A stretch of 64,000 nucleotides of DNA. It comes from Diphasiastrum complanatum (taxonomy: Eukaryota > Streptophyta > Lycopodiopsida > Lycopodiales > Lycopodiaceae). Of this stretch, positions 24,284 to 35,221 are shown in pieces; the first letter of the stretch is position 1; the number at the start of each line of letters is the position of its first letter. The notes under the pieces were generated by a model. That model made no database searches. It saw only the letters and a program-made list of their open reading frames with translations, and was not told the DNA's origin. The position numbers and the translations under genes were made by a program. The stretch is from the NCBI GenBank assembly GCA_029204225.1, contig MU832028.1:1-64000 (forward strand), written 5' to 3'.

Positions 24284-25564
24284 ACTAATCAGGAAATTAC
24301 AAGAGTGGCAGATTAGCCACGACCTAAAATGTATCTGCTATTGGCGGCAAGTCATAGTACTATCTCTCCAGAACTTCGTAGCTGATAGGATCATCATTGG
24401 CCATTGTCCTGCTCTCATCGAATCTGACATCTCTCACTATTTTCACAGTGTTCGTGTCTGGCATGTAGACTCTATAGTATGACGAGTTGTTGTCATAACC
24501 TACTAGGAATCCCTGTTCGACTTTCTCATCAAGCTTCTTACAAAGCTTATCAGGAATATGTGCATAAGCTTCACAGCCAAAGATTCTGACGTGAGGTTGG
24601 GCTTTCTACCCCACCATAGCTCATGTGGTGTCGTGTGAGGAACACCAGACTTGCCTGTTCTGTTCTGGATGTATGCGACTATAGCTACTGCTTCAGCCCA
24701 TAGTGCCCTTGGAGCTTTCAAGTAGGCCATCATGCATCTAGCCGCTTCCATCAGGGTCCTGTTCTTTTGTTCAACAACACCATTGTACTGCGGTGTGGGG
24801 GCTGCAGTTCTTCTGTGAATGATGCCACGATCATTGCAGAAGTCAGTGAAGCGATTCGAGATGTATTTGCCACCTCGATCTGTTCTGATCTGCTTCACTT
24901 TGCTGCATGTACATCTTTCAGTCCAATTCACATATTCTGTGAATTTGTCAAGTGCTTTAGGTTTATTCTGAATAAAATACACTTTGGCAAATTTGCTATA
25001 ATCATCAATGAAGGTTATAAAATACTTTGAACCTCCTATTGAGATCATGTTGAATGGTCCACAGATGTCAGAGTGCACTAGCTCCAAAATCTTTGTCATT
25101 CTGTAGGAGTCTTTAATGAATGGTGTGCGTGACATCTTGCCTTTCAAACATGCATCACAGGTGGTCAAATTGGTTGCATTCGAGATGTTGACCCTTGTTA
25201 TCGCTCCATGATGGCTTGCCTGGTAAAGTGCCATTGAGTTCATGTGGTAGAGTCTTCTGTGCCACAGAGTGTCTGGCGAGTCGTCATGAGTCTGATGCAC
25301 CTGATCTGCAGGTAGGCGTACCTTCAGATGATATAGGTTCCCTTTTCTTCTGCCTTGAGCAATCAAAGTACTGGTACTGGTATCAATCACATTGCATGCT
25401 TTGTCAGAAAATGTCACACGCATCCCTACATCTGCTATTCTTGTTATAGAGAGCAAGTCTTGTTGCAGAGTAGGCACGAATAGAACGTCTTCGAGTCGTC
25501 TGTCTCTACCATTGGTGTTGAGCCATAGTGAACCAATACCATTCACTTGATGTCTACGTCCATC
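24284..25564 (-). pseudogene. copia family A pol part: protease C-terminus and integrase (outer element)
   Basis: The 347-codon minus frame 25546-24503 reads NGIGSLWLNTNGRDRRLEDV, then the pre-integrase LWHRRLYHMNS, then CDACLKGKMSRTPF. The integrase core LVHSDICGPFN...FIDDYSKFAKVYF...RTDRGGKYISNRF follows, and then VPHTTPHELWWGRKPNL. Downstream the frame continues as KLCKKLDEKVEQGFLVGYDN up to SYEVL near 24350, and then breaks directly before the LTR. RT and RNase H are deleted. Its upstream half lies beyond the nested element, at 28735-29994. Confidence 0.85.
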
Positions 25565-25892
25565 AATTAGAATTTGCTTTGCACAGGAACACAGATCATG
25601 CTACATAGTAACACAGACAGAAAACACTCTCCACAACAAGCTCACATAGCAACTGTATTTCTCAAAATGAAATTACATTGTACATATAGTTGTTCACTCA
25701 GGCAACCCATGCATGACCCAGGTTGACATTGGCGGGATGCTTGTCCCGTCGACTTGCCTCGTGGCGAGGCCAACTAATCCTTATCCACTAATAGGACCCA
25801 CAGTACAGTAACACAATGATTCTACTTTAATTCTAACTCTCTCCCTTAAAGTAGAGTCTACTTTTTATACAGTCATATACATATCTTTAAAG

Positions 25893-27020
25893 TCAACAAA
25901 CTTTAAGTACAGAAAGCTTTGATCTAAACTTATCAACCTTTTCTCCAGTAAGTGGCTTAGTGAAAATATCAGCTAGTTGTTCTTCTGTGCTACAATGAAC
26001 AACATGAATTTCATGACTCAGCAGCCTTTCACGTATGAAGTGATACTGAATCTCAATGTGTTTAGTTCTCACATGGAACATTGGATTCTTTGCTAGCTGA
26101 ATGCCACTCTGACTGTCACTATGTAAAGTCGTGGGATTTTTCTGCTTCATGCCAATTTCTTCCAAGATTTGTCTCAACCATATAGCTTCATGTGCTGCAC
26201 TACACATTGCCTTATACTCTGCTTCTGTGGTGGAAAGAGCAATTGTACTTTGCCTCTTACTGGACCAGGAAAAACAACTACCACAAAACTGGAATACATA
26301 CTCTGTGGTGGATCTACGATCATCATAGTCACCTCCCCAATCCGCATCCACATAGCCACACAACTCAGGTAAACCATCATGCTTCCTGTAAATCAAGCCA
26401 TACTCTGAAGTGCCTTTCACATAACGCAAAATGCGTTTAGCTGCCTTCCAATGCATTTTCGTAGGTGCTGCCATAAACTGACTTACAATGCCAACAACAT
26501 AACATATATCTGGTCTAGTCGTGGTAAGCATCCTACTTTTTCCATCAGGTAGTTGGATTGAAATGGTGCCTATGCCCTTGATCTTGCACACCTCACCATT
26601 TGCTTGTGAAATAGATGTTCCATTATCCAACACCTTCAAACTACTGAACCAATCCTTGTTACCTGTCATGTGTCTTGTGGCTCCCGAGTCAATATACCAT
26701 GCTTGATCATCTTGATTAGATGACAATGCAGATATGAAGATGCTAGAGTCTTCAATCTCACCCTCATCGACAAGGTTACCTGCTTGTTTTGGTTTCCCCT
26801 TGCCTTGTTCCGCCAGGAATTTGCGACATTCACTCTTCCGATGGCCCTTTTTACCACAATGGAAGCACTTGCCTTTCTTCTTAGTTTTACTGGAAGATCC
26901 CTCATCCTCCTGAGACTTGGAAAATTGCTGCTTAGACTTCTTCTTGCCCTTGTCCTTGCCTTGTTTTTGGTGTGTCGCAAGTGCCTGATCGTCAGTATTT
27001 TGACGTCTAGCTTTCACCAT
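25893..27020 (-). CDS. in-frame chimeric copia ORF: gag C-terminus, protease, then RNase H (integrase and RT deleted)
   Basis: This 375-codon open frame in the nested element starts in gag and carries the zinc knuckle CFHCGKKGHRKSEC (residues about 53-66). The protease AWYIDSGATRHMTG follows at about 107-120. After GKSRMLTT it jumps into the end of RT: TRPDICYVVGIVSQFM at about 169-184. It then continues through a complete RNase H (ELCGYVDADWGGD, ALSTTEAEYKAM, HSDSQSGIQLAKNP, RTKHIEIQYHFIRE, EEQLADIFTKPL). The deletion therefore removed integrase and the catalytic RT yet kept the frame. Such an element could move only with enzymes supplied in trans. It is a deletion derivative of a normal copia polyprotein, not a new host gene. 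Confidence 0.85.
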   Translation of the reverse strand: MVKARRQNTDDQALATHQKQGKDKGKKKSKQQFSKSQEDEGSSSKTKKKGKCFHCGKKGHRKSECRKFLAEQGKGKPKQAGNLVDEGEIEDSSIFISALSSNQDDQAWYIDSGATRHMTGNKDWFSSLKVLDNGTSISQANGEVCKIKGIGTISIQLPDGKSRMLTTTRPDICYVVGIVSQFMAAPTKMHWKAAKRILRYVKGTSEYGLIYRKHDGLPELCGYVDADWGGDYDDRRSTTEYVFQFCGSCFSWSSKRQSTIALSTTEAEYKAMCSAAHEAIWLRQILEEIGMKQKNPTTLHSDSQSGIQLAKNPMFHVRTKHIEIQYHFIRERLLSHEIHVVHCSTEEQLADIFTKPLTGEKVDKFRSKLSVLKVC

Positions 27021-27596
27021 TTCTCACCGTTGTTCTTCCTGCATCAAGATTCTTGTGAGCTCGTCAAAGGTTGGCAATCTTTCTCTTGATGCTATTCCGC
27101 TCACAAACATCTGATAGGGTTCTGCAATGCCGCACAATGCATTGTGCACCAGCTCCACATCACGTATGCACTCACCAATAGAATGCAGTTCATCTCTCAC
27201 TGCCTTGATTCTGGTCATGTACGTCTGAATGTGCTCTCCTTGTTCCACGTGGGCACTATTCAACTTTGACTTCAGAAACATGATTCTTGACGGATTTGAC
27301 GTCTCGAACTACTCCTTTAGCACATCCCATTCCTGTCTGGGTGTAACAGCATCACAAATGTGAGTAATGATGTGATCCTTCACTGACAAGTTAATGAAGG
27401 TCAAAGCTTTCCTCATCTTTTTGTCGAACACTTTGATATCTGCTTCATTTGGCGGCCTTCTCTCATCACCTGTGACGACTTCCCACGCGTCTTTCTCCAT
27501 CAATATGTTTTTCATTTTGCATTTCCACACTGCATAGTTGGAAATCCCATCCAATTTGCTACTTTCACTCAAAATGGACTCTCCCATGTTCGCCAT
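27021..27596 (-). pseudogene. copia gag N-terminal part of the nested element
   Basis: It starts at 27596 with MANMGESILSESSKLDG and NYAVWKCKMKNILMEKDAW, the usual copia gag opening with W..K. A stop interrupts it near 27311 (VLKE*FET). It resumes with IMFLKSKLNSAHVEQGE and RMQEEQ-type UBN2 features, then meets a second stop near 27021 before the 375-codon frame. Two stops in an otherwise intact gag suggest a recent loss. Confidence 0.75.
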
Positions 27597-28458
27597 CGCA
27601 AAACTGCTTGAAACTTCTGCCTTAGGCTAAGAACAGTATGTCGAGGCCAACAGTGATGTCAGAAGTTGAAAATAATGACCTGCACTTTTTCCCTTACCAG
27701 GTCACTCGCCGCTTTTCCACCAATTTGAAAGCCAAATCGGCGTTGCCTTCCGAAATGCACAGTGCTTTATGGAGTTTACATACATGATTCTTCATGCCTT
27801 CCAGAACGTATCCTTCGGGCTAGATCATGTAGATATCTTCTTGTCTGCGGCCGCGCCTCCCCACACTGAAATTTTCTTGATCTAATTCGCCTGTGGATCG
27901 ATTTGAGCACAATCTGAGGCCTGGAGTAGGGTCGCCCTACTGATTCCAAGACTGTAGAGTGTTCACTCAAGAAATTTTGTGGAGAAACGGTGATTTTAGC
28001 TCAACTTGACAAAGTGGCTTTTTTCACCTTTTTACCGCAAATCTGCTAGGTTAACTGTCTAGAGATAAATTTCTGACATAAACCTCAGATTCTCTCCATG
28101 GCTGGTTGACAATTTAATTAGCTTCCTTCCTGTCCTTACGACATCCAAAACGGTGCACAAGCAGCGAAGAAATCACCAGTTATGTATAAAAACCGTAACC
28201 CCAAGCCCGGTTTCAATTTTCAGTTGGCTTCAAAATTGTCAATTTTTCACCAAATTTTTCCCTGTCTGATGTTATGCACAGGCTAATAATCCCTTTGCTG
28301 AGCTTAGCAATCCCCTATAAACTAGAAACCGTGCACCAGTGCTTCTCTTTCCATCTTCAACCCGCCGTAAACCCCGAACTCTCAAAAGACAGTTCTCCCG
28401 AAGCTCTTCAACGGCGATGTTGTATTGTGTACACTCCCTGTATGGCTCTAATACCAGC
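27597..28458 (-). other. untranslated leader of the nested copia element
   Basis: About 860 bases between the primer-binding site and the gag start show no coding similarity. Long leaders are usual for this kind of element. Confidence 0.5.
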
Positions 28459-28734
28459 TTAGAATTTGCTTTGCACAGGAACACAGATCATGCTACACAG
28501 TAACATAGACAGAAAACACTCTCCACAACAAGCTCACATAGCAACTGTATTTCTCAAAATGAAATACACTGTGCATATATTTGTTCACTCAGGCAACCCA
28601 TGCATGACCCAAGTTGCCGTTGGCGGGACGCGTGTCCCATTGACTTGCCTCGTGGCGAGGCCAACTGATCCTTATCCACTGATAGGACCCACAGTACAGT
28701 AACACAATGATTCTACTTTAATTCTAACTCCATC

Positions 28735-29982
28735 TCCAAGAACTATGAATCTTGAAGGATCTGCACTTCTGAAATCAGACATGATTTGTCTTGATGTCAC
28801 AAAGTGTGAGGTGGCTCCTGAATCTAGGATCACCTCATGCATGTCAGATGTTGATGCTGCACACACGTCTTCATAGATATAGGCTGTCGAACAATTTCTG
28901 TTCGTTCTTTCTTCGCCCATTTTTGAGCTCTCGAGCTCCTCGACATAGGATGAACTGTTGTTGTTCTCTTGTCTATTCTGTGCTGATTTGTTTCTCGGGT
29001 TTTGGCGGCATTCCATGGCTGCGTGACCCTTCTTATGGCAATGGATACACTCAATCTTGGGATTGAGCTAGCAGGTATCTACTGTATGCCCGTCTCTTCT
29101 ACATCTCACGCAAGTCTTCTTGTCTGCACCTTGTTGTTTTGACCTCTCTTTGGTCTTCCAGTTGCCTTTGCTGGTCCCCTCTACTTGTTGGTCACAATCC
29201 TGCCTCTGATTGGACTCCCTCTCAGGCTTAAATTGCTTCTTGGATGTTTCTTTGTTGTCGTAGAGGGCTTGGTCATAACCATCTTTGTGATCAAAATGTT
29301 CTCTGGCCTCGACTTCCTCTCGAATCTCTACAATCGCCTTTTCGAGGTTCATGGTAGGATCTTTCGCGAGCAGGGTTCTTGTCATCTGGCATGATCTAGG
29401 TAAGGCTCTCAACAGGTACATGAGCTATTTCTTAGTTGACACAATGTTCTTTGCTCCAGAGTTATGTAGTGACAGAAATAGATCCTTCATCTTTCTTAGA
29501 AAGAAGTGAGGTCTTTTCCATCCCACTGCAAATTCGTCAACTGATCTTTCAGCATCATGATTTGACTTCTTGATTTCGTCTGAAATCTGGTGAGTAATGC
29601 ATCCCACATCTCCTTAGCTTTGGAGAGTGTAGCCAGGTCAAGTGTGAGACTATCTTCGATGGAAGATGATAGCAAGGCTACTGCCTTGTCATTTTTCTCC
29701 CTCCACTCACGTAGCTCCTTGCCTGTTGTCGTAGGCATTTCTTCTGTGCCATTCACCCAGAGGAATAGTCCTTCGCCCTTGAGTATCAATGATGTCTTAA
29801 CTTTTCAGGCTAGAAAGTTAGATCCTGAAGAATCAAGTATTGTGCAGATCTTGCTCTGCATGTTGCTGATTGAAGCCATTGCTTCTTGGAGTCTGTTCCC
29901 TTGTTGATGGTTGTTTGTTTGAATGCTTGGCCTCCTGGATCTGCTAGCTTCTTGGCTATGTCAAAATATGACAGGATATCCC
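28735..29982 (-). pseudogene. copia family A gag and protease start (outer element, upstream half)
   Basis: Minus frames read from just after the primer-binding site: RDILSYFDIAKKLADPGGQA, then GEGLFLWVNGTEEMPTTTGK, then gag UBN2 features (LSKAKEMWDALLTRFQTKS). A zinc-knuckle region follows (CIHCHKKGH/MECRQNPRN equivalents near 29040-29010), then VILDSGATSHFVTSRQ near 28840-28795. Frameshifts separate the open pieces 29995-29810, 29789-29496, 29421-29068 and 29016-28735. It is the continuation of 25564-24284 across the nested insertion. Confidence 0.8.
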
Positions 29983-29994
29983 GCTCTGATACCA
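29983..29994 (-). promoter_or_regulatory. primer-binding site, initiator Met tRNA type
   Basis: The reverse complement reads TGGTATCAGAGC, the standard plant copia primer-binding site, one base inside the 5' LTR end. It fixes the LTR edge at 29996. Confidence 0.9.
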
Positions 29995-29995
29995 C

Positions 29996-30592
29996 TGATG
30001 AGAATCATGTGATTTCACAGTAGCGAAGCTTTTGCGAAGGAACCACGATCCTCTTGCGCTTGGATGGAGTTCAGATGCGATCGCTGGATACTATCATCTG
30101 AATCACTCCTACAGTCCTCCAGAATGTAGTCAGGCACTGCTGATCTACGTTTATAAAATTAATGCAGCATTCAACATAGTTTCAACCAAGGTGCAAAATT
30201 CAAATGAACAAGAAAACTCAGACATACGAATAATAGTAGATGCATTTGCATTCGAGATTAGACACAACAAGAAGAATCATCTATATTGATCTTTCTTTGA
30301 TTTCTTCAAGCACTGCATGCAAATCCACATAGTGCGTTGGCGTGGGAGAAACATGGTTCTCTCACGAGTAATTGTCTCGCTTTACTAGCGGACACTGGAT
30401 CTCTATGGATCTTGATCACAGAGCTTGTCTCGCATGTAGGCGGACTTGTTGTCTGTATTTCGTCTTGATTGCTTACTAGCATCAGACTACTACATTACAG
30501 TGTATGTGTATTCTGTTGATCTACATGTCAAGTATCATACAGTAAGTATAGTCGCTCTATGTAAATCTGAGATTATAGTGATGCTAGATATT
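29996..30592 (-). mobile_element. 5' LTR of the minus-strand copia family A element, truncated at its outer end
   Basis: Direct repeat of 23683-24283. Homology stops at about 30590, where a plus-strand copia integrase fragment begins, so the outermost bases of the LTR and the target duplication are lost. Confidence 0.8.
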
Positions 30593-31790
30593 GTGCACAA
30601 CGACATATATGGACCCATGCAGACTCTCTTGATAAGAGGAGTAAAATACTTTTTGACCTTCATTGATGATATTCAAGGAGGACAATAGTTTATTTTTTGA
30701 AAAAGAAATAAGAAGCCTTCAAGTATTTTCAACAATTCAACCTAGAAGTTGAGAATCGGACTTCCAATTGCAAGAAGATCAAGGCAATTTGGACTGATGG
30801 TGGCAGTGAATTCACTTCGACTGAATTCAAAGACTACTATAAAGCCCCTAGCATTTTTAGGCAGTATACCACAAGCTATTCTCCACAGTCTAATGGAGTA
30901 GCTAAACATAAAAATCACACACTTGTCGAATGTGTGAAAGGCATGCTGTTACATGCAAATTTGTCAAAGACTTTATGGGTAGAAGCCATCTGGACAGTTG
31001 CGAATTTTTAGAATTGACTTTTGAACCAAAGACTTAATAGACAAAACACCCAAAAAGATGTGGATAGGTTCAAAACCATTGGTAAGGCATCTTTGAACTT
31101 TCTGTTAAGCATTATGCTTTGTGTTATGATAGAAATTAAGTGGATGCATTAATCTTGAAGGCTTATTCAGACTCAGAATGCCATTTGTTATTTTTTTGAG
31201 GAGCCAATCGATTATTATGAGCCAATTTCAAGTCCAGATGCAGACCAATGGAGATCACAATGGACAGAGAATATCAATCTCTCGTTAAGAACTAGACATG
31301 GATTGTTACAAACCTGCTAGTTGATATATCATTTTTGGCAAATGGTTTATCAAATCAAGTACAAGTCGATGGATCAGTTGATCGATGGAAGGCAAGACTA
31401 GTTGCCAGAGGATTTTCTCAAATCTCGGATGTTGATTATTTGAAAACTTTCAGCCCCGTGGTCAAACATTTGTCAATCAGACTTTTACTTTCATTTGCAG
31501 CAATGGTAGTTCTGGAAATTCAAGTACAAAGTCGATGGATCAGTTGATCGATGGAAGGCAAGACTAGTTGCAAGAGGATTTTCTCAAATCTTGGATGTTG
31601 ATTATTTGGAAACTTTCAACCCCGTGGTCAATCAAACTTTTACTTTCATTTGCAGCAATGGCAGTTCTAGAAATTCACCAAATGGATGTACAACATTTTT
31701 ACATGGTGTGGTCGAAGAAGACATTTATATCTCTCAACCCGAAGGCTATGAGTTGGAGGATAACACCCATCAAGTATGAGTTAACTTTCT
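30576..31790 (+). pseudogene. Ty1/copia relic, family D (integrase and N-terminal RT)
   Basis: Plus-strand frames read LDIVHNDIYGPMQT and YFLTFIDD (integrase start), then KIKAIWTDGGSEFTSTEF. TTSYSPQSNGVAKHKNHTL and LWVEAIWTVANF complete the integrase, with the usual Asp, Asp and near-Glu positions degraded. RT follows with [20 protein letters not shown] and VVEEDIYISQPEGYELED. Multiple stops. The RT start is present twice because of an internal duplication. Confidence 0.75.
31350..31690 (+). repeat. about 170-bp tandem duplication within the copia RT relic
   Basis: The stretch from 'caagtcgatggatcagttg' to 'ggtagttctggaaattc' (31355-31519) is followed immediately by a diverged second copy (31526-31680). 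The second copy lacks about 12 bases. It arose after or during decay of the element. Confidence 0.85.
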
Positions 31791-31794
31791 ATAA

Positions 31795-33059
31795 GATCTA
31801 ATGTAGTATGCAGATCACACACATACAATCACCATAGCTACACACCTCTCAAGCTCTCATACATGACACAACAAAAGCTAATAGATTACAAAGAAGCCTT
31901 GTACATTTAGCAAAGGCCCCACACTGCATGGGCCAACAGACAAATGTCACCTAACTAAAATAGCACCTATCCAAGTATCTAGGCCCAATATAGGCTATAA
32001 TAATTGACAACAAACTCAAGACATGCCCTTGAGTATAGCAAATGTTGTCAAAAATCTACTGTACAGGCTAATTTCCTATGTGTGTCTACTCAGCTAATCC
32101 AAGTAGCTGACTATAGGATGAGTGTCTGATTTATAAGACAAGGGTGGTTCACATCCCGGTCACTACAAAATATAGTAAAATCTACTTAACAATACAATAC
32201 TTACAGTATTACATTTAGAGCTTACGAAAATGAATCAGATCAAAACTGATTTCTAAATCTCTCTCTTAAGCTCAAAAAAGACAATAATATGTAGCAATGT
32301 CTAGGATATTCAAAAGATGTTATGCATGTCTAGCCACTATGTACTTGATCCACACTCAAGCACACCAACAAACCATCAGGTTTGACCCACAGAGTATCAT
32401 GCACACACAATGTTCACATAGAGAGTTTGTAACACACCCTCGACCAACTGACATGTCCCCAATTCGATTTGAACACAACTGGACCATATAAGCGATATGG
32501 ATCAAACTAAGAAAATCCCACTACCGTAATTAGACTTACTTCTTCCATCTAGCTAGGCTGACACTATCAGACACTTACAAGCAAAAACCTATAAAACTGA
32601 CATCAATGAGCAACTAAGGCTCAACCTGAGGAAATCTTACTACCACCATAAGACTATACCCTCACCAGATAGACAGACATAAGGATAAGTCACTGAGCAT
32701 ACCAAATGATTACTTTGTTTCCAACGTAGCAAATGCATAAACACATACTAACTTTGAGTCTGATCTAGACTACGTGACAAGATAACATGCCACACTCATG
32801 TGAACCAACATGAATGATAAAGCATAAAAAAACATGACCAAGGCCTGTCCAAAAGTGATATTATGTCTTACCAACACATGTGCCACTTGTAGATCCATTG
32901 GTACACCATTGGTCTCCAAATTAGGTCCCCACCCACATTTGTAACCATGATGTCCTCACATCCAAGCATATCAGATAGATGTCCACATACATCATCCAAA
33001 GATCTCCTACGATCCAATGAGCGCTCCAAGCCTCATCTCTGATGTATCTATTGCAAATT
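31795..33059. other. unclassified 1.27-kb segment splitting the copia RT
   Basis: It interrupts RT between the EDIYISQPEG block and the YVDD-equivalent block. It has no long open frame. The word 'acaccctcgaccaactgacatgtcccc' region near 32433 recalls gypsy LTR sequence, but I could not place termini or a target duplication. Confidence 0.35.
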
Positions 33060-33650
33060 GGTGGATTCATCTTTCATTCTCATTACATTATATGTTGATG
33101 AAAAATTACTTTTTAGCAATGACATTCGAATGCTGAAAGATGTCAAAACGATGTTGTCGAAAGAATTGACATGACATTTCTGCCTTGGTATACAAATTTT
33201 CAGAGATCGTGATCATATATTGATTTACATCAGTCAACAAAGATACATTCATGACTTGTTGTTCAAGCATCAATTGGCCGATTGCAAACCATCCAAATCT
33301 CGAATGGACCCTGGTTCGAAATATTTGAAGGACCAATATTGCTTATTCAATTATTACACTTTAGCCAATATGTCTAATCCAGGTTTCATTCATTGAAAAG
33401 ATCTACTTAGAGTTCTTCAATATTATAATCGACAAAAAAATATTGCATATGTTATGGTGGAAATTTGAATGGTGATTCGAATACCCAAGTTAATCTTCTT
33501 CAAGGTTTTACAAATGCAGATTGGGCTGGAGATGTTGATAGAAGAAAGCCGACACCAGGCTATGTCTTTCTGTTTAGTTTTCGCACTTGTGAATGATAGT
33601 ATGGATGTGCTTGTGATAATAGTGAATCCGTTTTGGTATCACATTAACTA
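33060..33650 (+). pseudogene. Ty1/copia relic, C-terminal RT and start of RNase H
   Basis: Plus-strand frames read LYVDEKLLFSND, where the catalytic YVDD has become YVDE. HFCLGIQIFRDRDHILIYI, YIHDLLFKHQLADCKPSK and MDPGSKYLKDQ follow. After a gap, GFTNADWAGDVDRRKPTPGY (33505-33565) marks the RNase H. Probably the rest of the 30.6-31.8 kb element. Confidence 0.7.
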
Positions 33651-33739
33651 TCGCTACTACTATCGACTATTTAGTCAAAATATTTCATTGTCGAATAGTT
33701 ATTTGACTACTACACATCTTATTTTCCAACACTAGTCAC

Positions 33740-34934
33740 ATAGCATTTCTTCTTCTATCATGATAAGTATTAAACCAATGGGTGAATAGTTGCCTATAAG
33801 CCTTTTGGTCCACAATAACATCATATGTAAGAGGTAGTGTATTTTATAAGCTTCTGACATGTCTAGAATAACCTAGATCATATCCCGCAAACTTGTCTGA
33901 AGATGTTTATAGTGAACATTTTTAGGAGTGATGAAAATATAAATGAAAATCTTACATCTGTCATATGGTATATGACATTAGAATTGTATTTGTTGAGAAT
34001 CCATATCATGCTTATAACTTGAGTTATTGCATGATACATAAGATCGAACCATACATAGATTATTGCATGAAAACTTATTTTTTGATATTTGTTATTGCAT
34101 GAAGTAGTCAACCTTAGTCAATTGCCATATTTTGTGACACATGACATGTTTTTATAGCTCTTGATAAAGCTATGAAGGGTTTATATTGAGTAGGACATTT
34201 GGTAAATGGAGCTTTTGATCCTCAAGGAGTTTTAGAGAGGAGGGCATACTCTCATTATGTGTGTGTGATGAACTTACACTCAAACTTTTGTTAGATATTA
34301 TTTCTAACTTCTATAAGATCTTTATGAAACCAATTTCATGATTCAGTTTTGATCTTGTTTGATGCACAAATCTCTACTAGCTAACATTAAATGTTCTATT
34401 TGTCTTGTGTTGCATAGATTGAATAGAGCTTTGCATTATTCATTTAATTTCCAACATTTGTCACACACACCTTGGTTCATCCTTCCCCTTTTTGTACATT
34501 TTGAATACTTGTGCAAATGTAACAATACCAAATGGAGCCTTCCTAGCTTGTTTAGTTGGATTCGAGTTGTCACAATGTGGAAGTTGTTGGCTCTAATCCT
34601 GTATGACTTTGCTTGATTTTAAGAGCCTCTAGCTTTTCTTACTTGGCAAATTTTTGGATGTAGAGTGCATATATTATACATAAAATGATGTATTAATAAC
34701 ATATTGATGCTAGTACAAAATAACCATATATATGGGTGCAAGATAAAATAAGAAGAATTTGTTATCCTCCAAAAAAAAAACTAAAAAGTGAGGGGTTAAT
34801 TAAAAATTTGGTAGGTTTTTGATGAGTAATGATAACTTGGAAGCTTGAGCCCCTTAAAAATCCAACAAGATAAAGGTTTCATTGGAAATTTTGTAGACTT
34901 TTAGTTTTGTGGATGATCATAATAAGTAGAAACA
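33740..34934. other. unassigned AT-rich stretch
   Basis: No recognisable coding region or repeat boundary. Short open frames at 33878-34111 (minus) and 34359-34616 (plus) match nothing I know. Confidence 0.5.
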
Positions 34935-35019
34935 CCCAACGGGGTTGGCTCAACTGGTTAGCTTGGCATCCAAAGTTTCTTTGGTTCCAGGTTCGAGCCT
35001 CCCCTTGGAAACCAAGAAG
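34935..35019 (+). mobile_element. short tRNA-related SINE-like insertion with 17-bp target-site duplication
   Basis: An 85-bp insert is flanked by perfect copies of CATAATAAGTAGAAACA (34918-34934 and 35020-35036). Inside lie a Pol III box A-like 'tggctcaactgg' and a box B-like 'ggttcgagcc'; 'gggg' near 34941 could pair with 'cccc' near 35001. These features and the long perfect duplication are those of a tRNA-derived SINE (plant Au-like). The usual tRNA-unrelated body is absent and there is no clear poly-A or poly-T tail, so it may be a minimal SINE or a retro-inserted tRNA-like RNA. Confidence 0.75.
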
Positions 35020-35177
35020 CATAATAAGTAGAAACAAGGCATGTTTGATTGAGCCCCTTATTAATTCAAAACTTTTAGTGAGTGAATTATAGTATTATAC
35101 CCTTTGCTACTCCACTCCACGTGCAGCTTGTCAGCTCGCTTTGTGACTGCTGTTTAAATAGAGATAGAGGGAAACTT

Positions 35178-35181
<4 letters not shown>

Positions 35182-35219
<38 letters not shown>
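35182..35219 (+). repeat. (GA)n microsatellite
   Basis: About 19 uninterrupted GA units, followed by GCGA repeats. It sits just downstream of a TATA-like 'tttaaatagag' near 35153. A transcription start here is possible but no gene could be built from it. Confidence 0.9.

Positions 35220-35221
<2 letters not shown>

Larger units (their letters stand above)
25565..28729 (-). mobile_element. nested non-autonomous Ty1/copia element inside the family A element
   Basis: Two near-identical LTRs (25567-25836 and 28459-28727, about 270 bp, roughly a dozen differences by eye) flank a 2.6-kb interior. A primer-binding site close to TGGTATTAGAGCC (initiator Met tRNA type) adjoins the 28459 end. A purine tract 'aagggagagag' adjoins the 25836 end. 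The five-base word CCATC occurs on both sides (25560-25564 and 28730-28734). The host element reads GGAGATGG...GACGTAGACATCAAG across the gap, as expected for insertion with a 5-bp duplication. The LTRs begin TTAGAATT and end AATTCTAA rather than TG...CA. Two bases at each edge are ambiguous. Confidence 0.85.

Noticed and set aside
23765-24482. Plus-strand open frames of 70-115 codons
   Set aside because: They lie within the copia LTR and its border and recur in the second LTR copy, so they reflect the repeat, not genes.
26169-26440. Plus-strand frames within the nested copia element
   Set aside because: They are shadows of the minus-strand RNase H coding region.
34935-35019. Functional tRNA gene
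   Set aside because: Box A and box B motifs are present, but the acceptor and T stems do not pair properly and a 17-bp target duplication shows it is an insertion.
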